NCBI RefSeq assembly: GCF_945952405.1
Contig: NZ_CAMFIA010000005.1
Location: 124,001-188,000, forward strand
DNA: 64,000 bases
DNA from: an uncultured Stenotrophomonas sp.
GTDB lineage: Bacteria > Pseudomonadota > Gammaproteobacteria > Xanthomonadales > Xanthomonadaceae
Direction: 5' to 3'
Shown: positions 25,098-32,768 of the stretch, piece by piece
How positions within the stretch are numbered: position 1 is the first letter of the stretch
How the letters are laid out: the number at the start of each line of letters is the position of its first letter
Translations under genes and position numbers: made by a program
Notes under the pieces: model-generated
Databases searched by the model: none
The model's input: only the letters and a program-made list of their open reading frames with translations
What the model was told of the DNA's origin: nothing

Positions 25098-25173
25098 CGG
25101 GATGCTCCTGGTCGGTGGGTGGGTGTTGCGTTGGAGCCTACTTTGCCCGGTTTCCGCGTACGTTGGGTTGCAA

Positions 25174-25183
25174 TTCGTACGAA
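25174..25183. promoter_or_regulatory. Palindrome upstream of ohr
   Basis: TTCGTACGAA is a perfect palindrome 77 bases upstream of the ohr start, within a locally AT-rich stretch. A second CGTACG lies at 25157-25162. It could be a regulator site for ohr or for the region between ohr and the gene at 25209; there is no match to a known OhrR box that I can be sure of. Confidence 0.35.
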
Positions 25184-25208
25184 AAACTTGATCGAACGTC
25201 CTGTCGGC

Positions 25209-26165
25209 CTAGATCGTCCACTCGCGGTCGGTGGTGAACATGATGGTCAGCCAGCGGTCCGGCGAGGCTTCACCCAGCGCATCGCCGATCTCGTCGCGCA
25301 GCTGGTCCCATTCCACCAGTGGCCGTGGCGGGTCGTTTTCCGGCACCACGAAGAACAGCTCGATCTGCTCGCCACGGCCCACCTGGGCCACGTAGCTGCG
25401 GTGCTCGACAAAGCCGTGCCTGGCCACGATCGCACGTGCGACTGCGTCCACATGGGCCTGCAGTTCCGGCGGCGTGACCAGCAGGATGCCGGCCAACGCC
25501 CGGCGCACGGTACCGAGCGGGGCGATCATCACCAGCACGCAGACGAAGGCGAGGATGGCCGGGTCGATGTACGGCCCGACCCACGCCCATGAGGTGCCCT
25601 GCACCAGCACGCCGCCGAGGAAAGCGACCATGTAGCAGGCGGACATGCTGGCGGCGACCACCCAGTTCTTCGCATCCAGCGCGATGAATTCCGAACCGAT
25701 GCGGCGGTTGGCGCGCAGCACGAACCAGCCCAGTGCACTCTCGGCCACCAGCGACAGGCCGGCGAAGATGATGGCCGGCCCCAGTGCGATATGACGGCCG
25801 CCGGACATCAGCGCGTCCACGGCATTGACCAGCGCATACAGGGCCGCGCCGATCATCAGCGTGCCACTGACGCCCAGCACGATGGGTTCCAGGTGCCAGA
25901 AGCCCATGGTGAAGCGCTGGTTGAGTCGCGACTGCAGCGCATCGGTCTGCGTGGACAGCGCGATCAGCCGCGCGACCAGCAGCGACAGCCAGGTCATCAC
26001 CACGTCGATCAGGCCATAGATGCCGTCGAAGATGATCAGCGAGGAATTGGCCAGCAGGCCGAATACCACGGCCGCCAGTGCCAGCAGCAGGGCGCCGGCG
26101 ATCGACAGGCGCAGCACGCCCTGTTCGGTGGCGGGGTCGAAGAACTGCGCGCGGTCGGTGGCCAT
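25209..26165 (-). CDS. Cation diffusion facilitator-like membrane transporter
   Basis: This 318-residue protein resembles CDF cation exporters: about six hydrophobic helices, the block GFWHLEPI between helices 2 and 3, YIDPAILAF late in the membrane part, and a cytosolic C-terminal domain of about 90 residues. The metal ligands are not canonical. Helix 2 has YGLID where CDF zinc exporters have DxxxD, and helix 5 has DAKNW in place of HxxxD, so the transported ion may differ from zinc or binding may be weak. The start at ATG 26165 gives a normal length; the longer frame crosses a REP-like sequence. Confidence 0.82.
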   Translation of the reverse strand: MATDRAQFFDPATEQGVLRLSIAGALLLALAAVVFGLLANSSLIIFDGIYGLIDVVMTWLSLLVARLIALSTQTDALQSRLNQRFTMGFWHLEPIVLGVSGTLMIGAALYALVNAVDALMSGGRHIALGPAIIFAGLSLVAESALGWFVLRANRRIGSEFIALDAKNWVVAASMSACYMVAFLGGVLVQGTSWAWVGPYIDPAILAFVCVLVMIAPLGTVRRALAGILLVTPPELQAHVDAVARAIVARHGFVEHRSYVAQVGRGEQIELFFVVPENDPPRPLVEWDQLRDEIGDALGEASPDRWLTIMFTTDREWTI

Positions 26166-26388
26166 GCCCGGATTGTAGAGCGGAGCCGTGTTCCGCGGCC
26201 GCCGCGCTACCGTTGTCGGGGCTCTTCCCGTAGACTGCGCCCCTCCCACGAACCCCGCTTTCGCCCTGCAGTGATCACGCCACCCTGACCCTTGCCGCAC
26301 ATCGGCGGCCGGCCTGACCGGCTCAGGAACCCGTGTCTTTCCACTGCAGCGCCACGTGGCCATGACCGCGTGCGCGCGGAGTTCTCCC

Positions 26389-27843
26389 ATGCAAACGTCC
26401 TACCCCCTGCGCCAGCAATGGCTCGGCAACCTCCGTGGCGACCTGCTGTCCGGCACCGTCGTCGCCCTGGCCCTGATTCCCGAGGCCATCGCCTTCTCGC
26501 TGATTGCCGGCGTCGATCCCAGGGTCGGCCTGTACGCGGCCTTTTCCATCGCCGTCGTCACCGCGATCGCCGGGGGCCGCCCCGGCATGATTTCCGCTGC
26601 CACCGGCGCGATGGCGCTGGTGATGGTCGATCTGGTGAAGGATCATGGCCTGCAGTACCTGTTCGCTGCCAGCATCCTGGCCGGGCTGCTGCAGGTGCTG
26701 GCCGGCGCGTTCAAGCTCGGCGCGCTGATGCGTTTCGTTTCGCGCTCGGTCATCACCGGCTTCGTCAATGCGCTGGCGATCCTGATATTCCTGGCCCAGA
26801 TGCCGGAACTGATCGGCCGCGGCCCGGCCGTCTACATGCTGTGTGCGGCTGCGCTGGCCATCATCTACCTGCTGCCGCGGATCACCCGCGCGGTGCCTTC
26901 GCCGCTGGTGGCCATCGTCGTGCTCAGCGCGGTCGTGATCGGCTTCGGCATCGATGTGCGCAGCGTGGGTGACATGGGCCAGTTGCCGGACAGCCTGCCG
27001 CATTTCCTGCTGCCCGATGTGCCGCTCAGCTGGGGCACGCTGCGCATCCTGTTGCCGGTGTCGGTCACGCTGGCGGTGGTCGGCCTGCTCGAATCGATGA
27101 TGACCCTGCAGATCGTCGAGGACATCACTGAAACCCCCAGTGAGCGCAACCGCGAATGCGTCGGCCAGGGCCTGGCCAATACGCTCACCGGGTTGCTCGG
27201 TGGCATGGCCGGTTGCGCGATGATCGGCCAGTCGGTGATCAACGTCACCTCTGGCGGCCGCGGCCGCCTGTCCTGCCTGGTGGCCGGCGTACTGCTGCTG
27301 GTGCTGGTGGTGTATGGCAGCGATTGGGTGCGCCAGATTCCGATGGCAGCGCTGGTGGCGGTGATGATCATGGTCAGCATCGGTACGTTCAGCTGGCGCT
27401 CGCTGCGCGACCTGCGTACGCAGCCACGCAGCTCGTCGGCGGTGATGCTGCTGACCGTCGTGGTCACCGTGGCCACCCACGACCTGGCCAAGGGCGTGTT
27501 GAGTGGCGTGCTGCTGTCGGCGTTGTTCTTCGCGCGCAAGGTTGGGCGCATGCTGGAGGTGCAGCGCGAGGAGGCCGGCGACATGCAGGTCTATCGCGTG
27601 CGCGGCCAGGTGTTCTTCGCCTCGGCCGGCCAGCTTGGCGCGGCCTTTGACTATCAGCACGTGGCGGCAAAGGTGAGGATCGACCTGAGCGATGCCCACC
27701 TGTGGGACCTGACTGCAGTGGCGGCACTGGAGCGTGCACGGGAAAAGCTGGTCGCGCAGGGTGCCGAGGTGACGGTAGTGGGCCTCAATGCGGCCAGCCA
27801 GACCCTGATCGAACAGGTGGGCGGGCGCGGCGGCGCCCATTGA
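26389..27843 (+). CDS. SulP-family anion transporter with STAS domain
   Basis: This inner-membrane protein of 484 residues belongs to the SulP/SLC26 family, which carries sulfate, bicarbonate or dicarboxylates. The family signature is [31 protein letters not shown], followed by some ten further hydrophobic segments, then a cytoplasmic STAS domain (from about residue 390, with [21 protein letters not shown]). The ATG at 26389 begins shortly before the first conserved block. It is divergent from the CDF gene. The anion cannot be told from sequence; bacterial members of this size often carry bicarbonate or sulfate. Confidence 0.9.
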   Translation: MQTSYPLRQQWLGNLRGDLLSGTVVALALIPEAIAFSLIAGVDPRVGLYAAFSIAVVTAIAGGRPGMISAATGAMALVMVDLVKDHGLQYLFAASILAGLLQVLAGAFKLGALMRFVSRSVITGFVNALAILIFLAQMPELIGRGPAVYMLCAAALAIIYLLPRITRAVPSPLVAIVVLSAVVIGFGIDVRSVGDMGQLPDSLPHFLLPDVPLSWGTLRILLPVSVTLAVVGLLESMMTLQIVEDITETPSERNRECVGQGLANTLTGLLGGMAGCAMIGQSVINVTSGGRGRLSCLVAGVLLLVLVVYGSDWVRQIPMAALVAVMIMVSIGTFSWRSLRDLRTQPRSSSAVMLLTVVVTVATHDLAKGVLSGVLLSALFFARKVGRMLEVQREEAGDMQVYRVRGQVFFASAGQLGAAFDYQHVAAKVRIDLSDAHLWDLTAVAALERAREKLVAQGAEVTVVGLNAASQTLIEQVGGRGGAH

Positions 27844-27871
27844 TCCGGCGCGCGCCCGGGGCGACGCCGGT

Positions 27872-27899
27872 ACCGGCCCCGGGCATGCCCGGGGCCGGT
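27872..27899. terminator. Perfect 28-base palindrome between convergent genes
   Basis: ACCGGCCCCGGGCA and TGCCCGGGGCCGGT form a perfect palindrome between the SulP stop and the stop of the convergent effector gene. It would form a very stable hairpin in RNA from either strand; no T run is present. Confidence 0.65.
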
Positions 27900-27904
27900 G
27901 GGGT

Positions 27905-29686
27905 TCACGCCATCATGGCCCGGGGGCCGTGCTGCTGGGTCTGCTGGTCGATCTTCTGCTGCTCGCGCTGCTGATCGCCGGCCTGCAGGGCGCGCTCGCT
28001 GTTCTCCTGCACGCTCTGTCGCATCGCATCCGCAGTGGACACCGGCGCCGTGTTGCGGTTCAACGCGCTTTCGTCATGCAGTGCATTGGCCTGCACCGCG
28101 CGTGCCATTGAACCGTCCTGGTTGAGCTCGACCCGGTCGACCCGCCACAGGCCGGCCCGCGCGGCCTCCACGGTGAGCGCAGCGGCCAGCTTTTCGCTGT
28201 GCTCGCCGGAGGGCAGGCCACGGGCTTCCTCGGCGAACTTTACCTGTACCAGGGTCTCGGTATACAGCCAGTTCTGCGGGCTGCGCGGGTCGGACAGCGG
28301 GTACACCGTCTCGCGCGCGGGATCGGTGGCGGCCTGTGGCGGCGCTGCCTGGCCCTGTGCCTGCGCGCGCTGCTGCACTTCGCTGGCCAGTGCCTGGCGG
28401 GTTTCCGCATCGGCGATACCGGTGGCGGGCAGGCCCTGCTGCTGCTGGAAGGTGTTGATCGCATGGCGGCTGCCGGCGCCCAGGTAGCCATCGCTGCCGA
28501 TCGCGTGGCCCTTGGCATCGGTCAGCCCCAGCGCGGTGAGGTTGCCCTGCAGTTCGCGCGCGTCGCGGTCGATGGCAGCCAGCGTGGCCGGGCCGGCCTT
28601 GCCGTCCACCGGTTCCAGGTTGTGCGCGCGCTGGAAATCCTCCACCGCCTTGCGGGTGCTGGCATCGAAACGGCGGTCGGGGTTCAGCGTCTGCTGGCCA
28701 TCGGCACTGGCATACCCCAGGGCCACCAGGTTGCTTTCCAGCTTCAACACGTCGCGGCCACTGGAACCTTCCTTCAACGTATGCGAACCGGCCTGCTGGC
28801 GCGGTGCGCCGATCTGGTCCAGCGCCACCTTGATGTCGGCATCGTTGTGCTCGCCGGCCGGCGAGTAGTCGCGGCTGCTGACCTTGGCGTGGGCACGGTC
28901 CATCGCCTCCTTGTTGTTGGCGTAGGCATCCTCGTAGCGCACCGCGATGTCGCCGGCCTTGGGCGCATCGAAGTACTGGTAGGTTTCGCGGATCTGGCCG
29001 GCCTTCGCGCGCAGCGCCTCGTAGTCACCGCCTTCTTCCAGCACCTTCTGCAGCTTGGGCAGCTGGCTGGGCAACTGGTTGGCGGTCTTGGCGATCAGGC
29101 TGATCGCTTCGAAGCGGTTTTCCTCGGCGATGTTGCCGCCGTGGGTATCCACCATCGTCATGCCGATGCGGGTGGCATTGCGCACCTGCGGGTAGTCGAT
29201 GTTGGCATGGATCCACTGCTTGCCTTCGGCCGACCCGGCCCAGGCGTTGATGCTGTCGCGGGTGGCGGTGTCAATGAACTGGATCGAGCTGCGCCCGCTG
29301 AGGCCATTGCCATGGCTGAGCAGGTCGCGGCGCAGGTCGGCGTGGTCCTGGCTGAAGGGCAGGTTGTGCGCCTTGGCATAGGCGCTGGCCTGCTCGATCA
29401 CGGCGTCGACATAGGTCGTCTCACCGGCCTTCAGCGCATGGCCGTCGATGGCACCCAGCGCCCATTCGCCACGCTGGCCGAAGTCGACCTGGATCGCGCC
29501 CAGGCTGTAGCCGCTGTTCTGCGCGACCCGGCTGACCGTCCCCCAGTGCGGTTCGGTCACGCCCTGGGTGATGCCGGCGATGGCCAGGTGGTAGGAGGCC
29601 GGGCCGCCCTCGGTGCCACGGCCGACGGCGAAATACACCGCGCCGGAAGTGGCATCCAGATCATGGGTATCGATGTTGGTTGGCAT
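27905..29686 (-). CDS. Type IV secretion antibacterial effector (X-Tfe) with peptidoglycan-binding repeats and XVIPCD tail
   Basis: The 593-residue protein has no signal peptide. Residues 1 to about 290 form a domain I do not recognise, with SGYSLGAIQVDFGQRGEWA resembling the Gly/Gln loops of lysozyme-like folds. Two peptidoglycan-binding repeats follow at about 300-375 (DVLKLESNLVALGYASADG) and 378-435 (ELQGNLTALGLTD). The C-terminal 130 residues match XVIPCD, the signal bound by VirD4 of Xanthomonadales type IV systems: LSDPRSPQNWLYTE, SEKLAAALTVEAARAGLWRV, then a Gln-rich tail (QQREQQKIDQQTQQ). Such proteins are injected into rival bacteria. The next gene downstream encodes a periplasmic lysozyme-inhibitor-like protein, so the target is probably peptidoglycan. 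Confidence 0.85.
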   Translation of the reverse strand: MPTNIDTHDLDATSGAVYFAVGRGTEGGPASYHLAIAGITQGVTEPHWGTVSRVAQNSGYSLGAIQVDFGQRGEWALGAIDGHALKAGETTYVDAVIEQASAYAKAHNLPFSQDHADLRRDLLSHGNGLSGRSSIQFIDTATRDSINAWAGSAEGKQWIHANIDYPQVRNATRIGMTMVDTHGGNIAEENRFEAISLIAKTANQLPSQLPKLQKVLEEGGDYEALRAKAGQIRETYQYFDAPKAGDIAVRYEDAYANNKEAMDRAHAKVSSRDYSPAGEHNDADIKVALDQIGAPRQQAGSHTLKEGSSGRDVLKLESNLVALGYASADGQQTLNPDRRFDASTRKAVEDFQRAHNLEPVDGKAGPATLAAIDRDARELQGNLTALGLTDAKGHAIGSDGYLGAGSRHAINTFQQQQGLPATGIADAETRQALASEVQQRAQAQGQAAPPQAATDPARETVYPLSDPRSPQNWLYTETLVQVKFAEEARGLPSGEHSEKLAAALTVEAARAGLWRVDRVELNQDGSMARAVQANALHDESALNRNTAPVSTADAMRQSVQENSERALQAGDQQREQQKIDQQTQQHGPRAMMA

Positions 29687-29730
29687 GTCTTACTTCCTTG
29701 TGCAGTGGGAGGGCCATGCCCTCCCTTGGG

Positions 29731-30153
29731 TCAGTCCAGCAGCTGCAGGTATTTCTGCAGCTGGTCGGCACGCGCGCTCAGGCGCATCACATCGTTCAAC
29801 TCGCCCTGCAGGTTGCCCGGCTGGGTGTCGTCGTACAGCGCGGTATCCAGTTCGCCATCGCGGCTGCGCGATTGCAGCCACGCACGCTGGGCATTCACCA
29901 GCTTGGTCTTCTTGGCACCGCTCAGCTTTGCCTGCAGCTGCTTGTAGGCCTGGTTCAGGCGCTGGTCCTGGCGGGCGCTTTCCGAGGACAGGCAGGCGGC
30001 CTGTTCGACCGCACCCTGTGCCTTGTCCCGGCAGCTGCTGAAGGTCGGGCTCAGCCCGGTTGCGGCCGGTGCTGCGGCTGCCGTGCCGATGGCCAGGGCG
30101 GCGACCGCCAGCGCGGCGGCGAGGGTCCTGCTCATACGCTTGTGCTGCATCAT
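29731..30153 (-). CDS. LprI-like (DUF1311) periplasmic protein, probable immunity protein of the adjacent effector
   Basis: About 140 residues with a signal peptide (LAAALAVAALAIGTAAAA) and then the LprI/DUF1311 pattern: FSSCRDKAQGAVEQAACLSSES, a Cys pair, and LNQAYKQLQAKLSG. LprI proteins are periplasmic and some inhibit lysozymes. On the minus strand it lies directly upstream of the effector gene, 44 bases apart, the usual layout for a type IV effector and its self-protection gene. The start is ATG at 30153 or 30150, after GGAG; GTG at 30162 would add three residues. The immunity role is inferred from context and family. Confidence 0.8.
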   Translation of the reverse strand: MMQHKRMSRTLAAALAVAALAIGTAAAAPAATGLSPTFSSCRDKAQGAVEQAACLSSESARQDQRLNQAYKQLQAKLSGAKKTKLVNAQRAWLQSRSRDGELDTALYDDTQPGNLQGELNDVMRLSARADQLQKYLQLLD

Positions 30154-30396
30154 CTGCTCCACACGTCCAATCCATTGCGAGCGCTGGACTATAGCGGCGT
30201 CAATATTTCGACGTCGTCAACGAATCGCGACAACTGTGACCGGTTGCCCGTCATGGCCGGTGGGCGTGGCCCGGGCTGTGGCCAGGCGCCGGCCCAGAGC
30301 GCCGCAGTGGCTTCCGGCGCCGCCCACCGCCGTTCAGCCGCCCGGTGTAAACTATTGATCTCACTGGCAATGCCAGTCTCCCAGATCAACGCTCCG

Positions 30397-31401
30397 ATGA
30401 CGTCCGCCACCGCCCGTTACGCCGATTCCCTGCGCCTGTCCGTCGCCCCGATGATGGACTGGACCGACCGCCATTGCCGCGTGTTCCATCGCGTGCTGGC
30501 ACCGAGTGCGCGCCTGTACACGGAGATGGTGCACGCCAACGCGGTCATCCACGGCGACCGCGAGCGCCTGCTCGGCTTCGACCGCAGCGAACAGCCGCTG
30601 GCGCTGCAGCTCGGCGGCAGCGATCCGGCACTGCTGGCGCAGGCCGCGCGCATCGCCGCCGAATGGGGCTACGACGAGGTCAACCTCAACTGCGGCTGCC
30701 CGTCCGACCGTGTGCAGGCCGGGCGTTTCGGCGCCTGCCTGATGCGCGAGCCGGTGCTGGTGGCCGAGTGCGTGGCGGCGATGGTCGATGCGGTGGAGAT
30801 CCCGGTGACGGTGAAGTGCCGCCTGGGCGTGGACGAGGACAACGATTACGAGGTGTTTGCCGGCTTCGTCGACCGCCAGGTCGCTGCCGGTGCGGCGATG
30901 GTGGTGGTGCACGCCCGCAACGCGTGGCTGAAGGGCCTGTCGCCGAAGGAGAACCGCGAGGTCCCGCCGTTGAAGTACGACTGGGCCTACCGCCTGAAGC
31001 AGGAGCGCCCGGCCTTGCCGGTGGTGCTCAACGGCGGCCTGGCCAGCCTCGAAGCGGTGCAGGCGCAGGCCGCCCACGTCGATGGCGTGATGCTGGGCCG
31101 CGCGGCCTACCACGACCCCTACCTGCTGCATCAGCTGGAGGCCCTGCACACCGGCATGGCACTGCAGCCCCGCGGTGACCTGCTGCGCGCGTTGCGTCCC
31201 TACGTGGAAGCGCGGCTGGGCGAAGGCCTGGCACTGAAGCACATCACCCGCCACCTGCTCGGCCTGTTCCACGGCCAGCCCGGGGGGCGTGCGTTCCGCC
31301 AGGTGCTCAGCGAGGGGGCACACCGCCCGGGCGCCGACTGGCGCCTGGTCGAACAGGCGCTGGCGGTGACCGAGCGCGACGCCGATCGCGCCGCAGCGTG
31401 A
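30397..31401 (+). CDS. dusA: tRNA-dihydrouridine synthase A
   Basis: DusA reduces uridines 20/20a in tRNA to dihydrouridine with FMN and NADPH. The protein has about 334 residues from ATG 30397. The N-terminal TIM barrel shows LSVAPMMDWTDRHCR, the FMN and tRNA-binding EVNLNCGCPSDRVQAGRFGACLM with the catalytic Cys, VTVKCRLGVD, and the FMN phosphate loop VMLGRAAYHDPYLL. The C-terminus is the usual helical tRNA-recognition domain. An in-frame ATG at 30370 would add nine residues. It is divergent from the effector-immunity pair and followed by a low-GC gap. Confidence 0.95.
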   Translation: MTSATARYADSLRLSVAPMMDWTDRHCRVFHRVLAPSARLYTEMVHANAVIHGDRERLLGFDRSEQPLALQLGGSDPALLAQAARIAAEWGYDEVNLNCGCPSDRVQAGRFGACLMREPVLVAECVAAMVDAVEIPVTVKCRLGVDEDNDYEVFAGFVDRQVAAGAAMVVVHARNAWLKGLSPKENREVPPLKYDWAYRLKQERPALPVVLNGGLASLEAVQAQAAHVDGVMLGRAAYHDPYLLHQLEALHTGMALQPRGDLLRALRPYVEARLGEGLALKHITRHLLGLFHGQPGGRAFRQVLSEGAHRPGADWRLVEQALAVTERDADRAAA

Positions 31402-31614
31402 CCGTAGTCACATTCCTGACTTGACAAGGGACGCCGATTCGTCCCGAATGTTCACCTAGCTGAATAACGCAGGGGTCGGGCCGGAAAAGTTCAGACCGGA
31501 TTCACTGCTCCAAACCAAGAATTTGCAAAGGATTTGTAAAGCGCCGGGTCCCGAACCCGGCACCCGGATTTACGACTTTTGAACGAATCGCCGTGCTCGG
31601 CTAGGATCGCATCG
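31402..31614. promoter_or_regulatory. AT-richer control region upstream of the phoPQ cluster with phased direct repeats
   Basis: This gap of 213 bases holds no gene. ATTTGCAAA (31521-31529) and ATTTGTAAA (31532-31540) are direct repeats whose starts are 11 bases apart, the same period as the half-sites of PhoP-type response regulators. A TTGACA lies at 31421-31426 without a good -10. A GCCGGGT/ACCCGGC hairpin follows the repeats. Autoregulation by PhoP is a reasonable guess, not shown. Confidence 0.45.
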
Positions 31615-31989
31615 ATGTCTTCCGCTCCCTTCCATTGCCGCATTGCCCTGGCCACCTGCGTGGTGCTGGCGGCTGCGCCGCTGTCTTCGGCGCTGGCGCA
31701 ACAGCCGCCGCGCGGCGAGCAGGGGCGGGCGGAGATGATGGAGCGGGGCGAGCGCGGCAACCGTGGCGACGAGCGTTCGCTGTCCGATGCCGTGCGCCGC
31801 GTGCAGCGCACCACCGGCGGCCACATCCTCGGCGCCGAGCGCGTGCCGTTCGATGGTCGTGACATCAACCGGGTGAAGTACATGGACGACCGGGGCCGGG
31901 TCCGCTACATGGACGACCCCGCCCCGTCGCGTTCACAGCCGCGCACGCCGCGGTCGGATATGTCATCACTACGCGGCGATAACCCCTGA
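31615..31989 (+). CDS. Small exported protein (PepSY-like) preceding phoP
   Basis: The 124-residue protein has a signal peptide (IALATCVVLAAAPLSSALA, cleavage before QQPP), a charged linker rich in Glu, Arg and Gly, then a PepSY-like segment: VRRVQRTTGGHILGAERV, RDINRVKYMDDRGRVRYM. It is followed after 73 bases by phoP on the same strand. Small PepSY-type proteins beside two-component systems are common and are thought to modulate the sensor or a protease in the periplasm. ATG 31615 was chosen because it starts at the signal peptide; its function is not established. Confidence 0.7.
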   Translation: MSSAPFHCRIALATCVVLAAAPLSSALAQQPPRGEQGRAEMMERGERGNRGDERSLSDAVRRVQRTTGGHILGAERVPFDGRDINRVKYMDDRGRVRYMDDPAPSRSQPRTPRSDMSSLRGDNP

Positions 31990-32062
31990 ACAGGGATAGT
32001 CGGCGCTATCAACCCGTACCCCACAGGCCTCCGGGCCACACCCAGGACACTAGGGAGAGTTC

Positions 32063-32746
32063 ATGCGTATCCTTCTGGTCGAAGACGAAGCCCCGCTGCG
32101 TGAGACCCTGGCAGCCCGGCTCAAGCGCGAAGGCTTTGCCGTCGATGCTGCACAGGACGGCGAGGAAGGCCTCTATATGGGGCGCGAAGTCCCGTTCGAC
32201 GTCGGCATCATCGACCTCGGCCTGCCCAAGATGTCGGGCATGGAGCTGATCAAGGCCCTGCGTGACGAAGGCAAGAAGTTCCCGGTGCTGATCCTGACCG
32301 CGCGTTCGAGCTGGCAGGACAAGGTCGAGGGCCTGAAGCAGGGCGCCGACGATTACCTGGTCAAGCCGTTCCATGTGGAAGAGCTGCTGGCCCGCGTCAA
32401 CGCGCTGCTGCGCCGTGCCGCCGGCTGGAGCAAGCCGACGCTGGAATGCGGCCCGGTCGCGCTGGATCTCGCCGCGCAGACCGTCAGTGTCGCCGGCAGC
32501 AATGTCGACCTGACCAGCTACGAGTACAAGGTGCTGGAGTACCTGATGATGCATGCCGGTGAACTGGTCTCCAAGGCCGATCTCACCGAGCACATCTACC
32601 AGCAGGACTTCGACCGCGACTCGAACGTGCTGGAGGTCTTCATCGGCCGCCTGCGCAAGAAGCTGGATCCGGATGGCGAGCTGAAGCCGATCGAGACCGT
32701 GCGCGGTCGCGGCTACCGTTTCGCGATTCCGCGCAACGAGGGCTGA
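32063..32746 (+). CDS. phoP: Response regulator PhoP, OmpR family
   Basis: The 227-residue OmpR-type regulator has a receiver domain with the acidic pocket (VEDE near the N-terminus), the phospho-acceptor Asp in GIIDLGLPKMSGMEL, Thr in ILTARS and Lys in YLVKPFH, followed by a winged-helix DNA-binding domain (LTSYEYKVLEYLMMHAGELVSK, ending in VRGRGYRFAIP). The TAGGGAGAG sequence precedes the start. phoQ follows 22 bases later. PhoPQ responds to low Mg2+, cationic peptides or acid in related bacteria and governs envelope genes and polymyxin tolerance. The name rests on the pairing and similarity of both proteins. Confidence 0.92.
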   Translation: MRILLVEDEAPLRETLAARLKREGFAVDAAQDGEEGLYMGREVPFDVGIIDLGLPKMSGMELIKALRDEGKKFPVLILTARSSWQDKVEGLKQGADDYLVKPFHVEELLARVNALLRRAAGWSKPTLECGPVALDLAAQTVSVAGSNVDLTSYEYKVLEYLMMHAGELVSKADLTEHIYQQDFDRDSNVLEVFIGRLRKKLDPDGELKPIETVRGRGYRFAIPRNEG

Positions 32747-32768
32747 GCCGGCTCAGCCTGGCGATACC

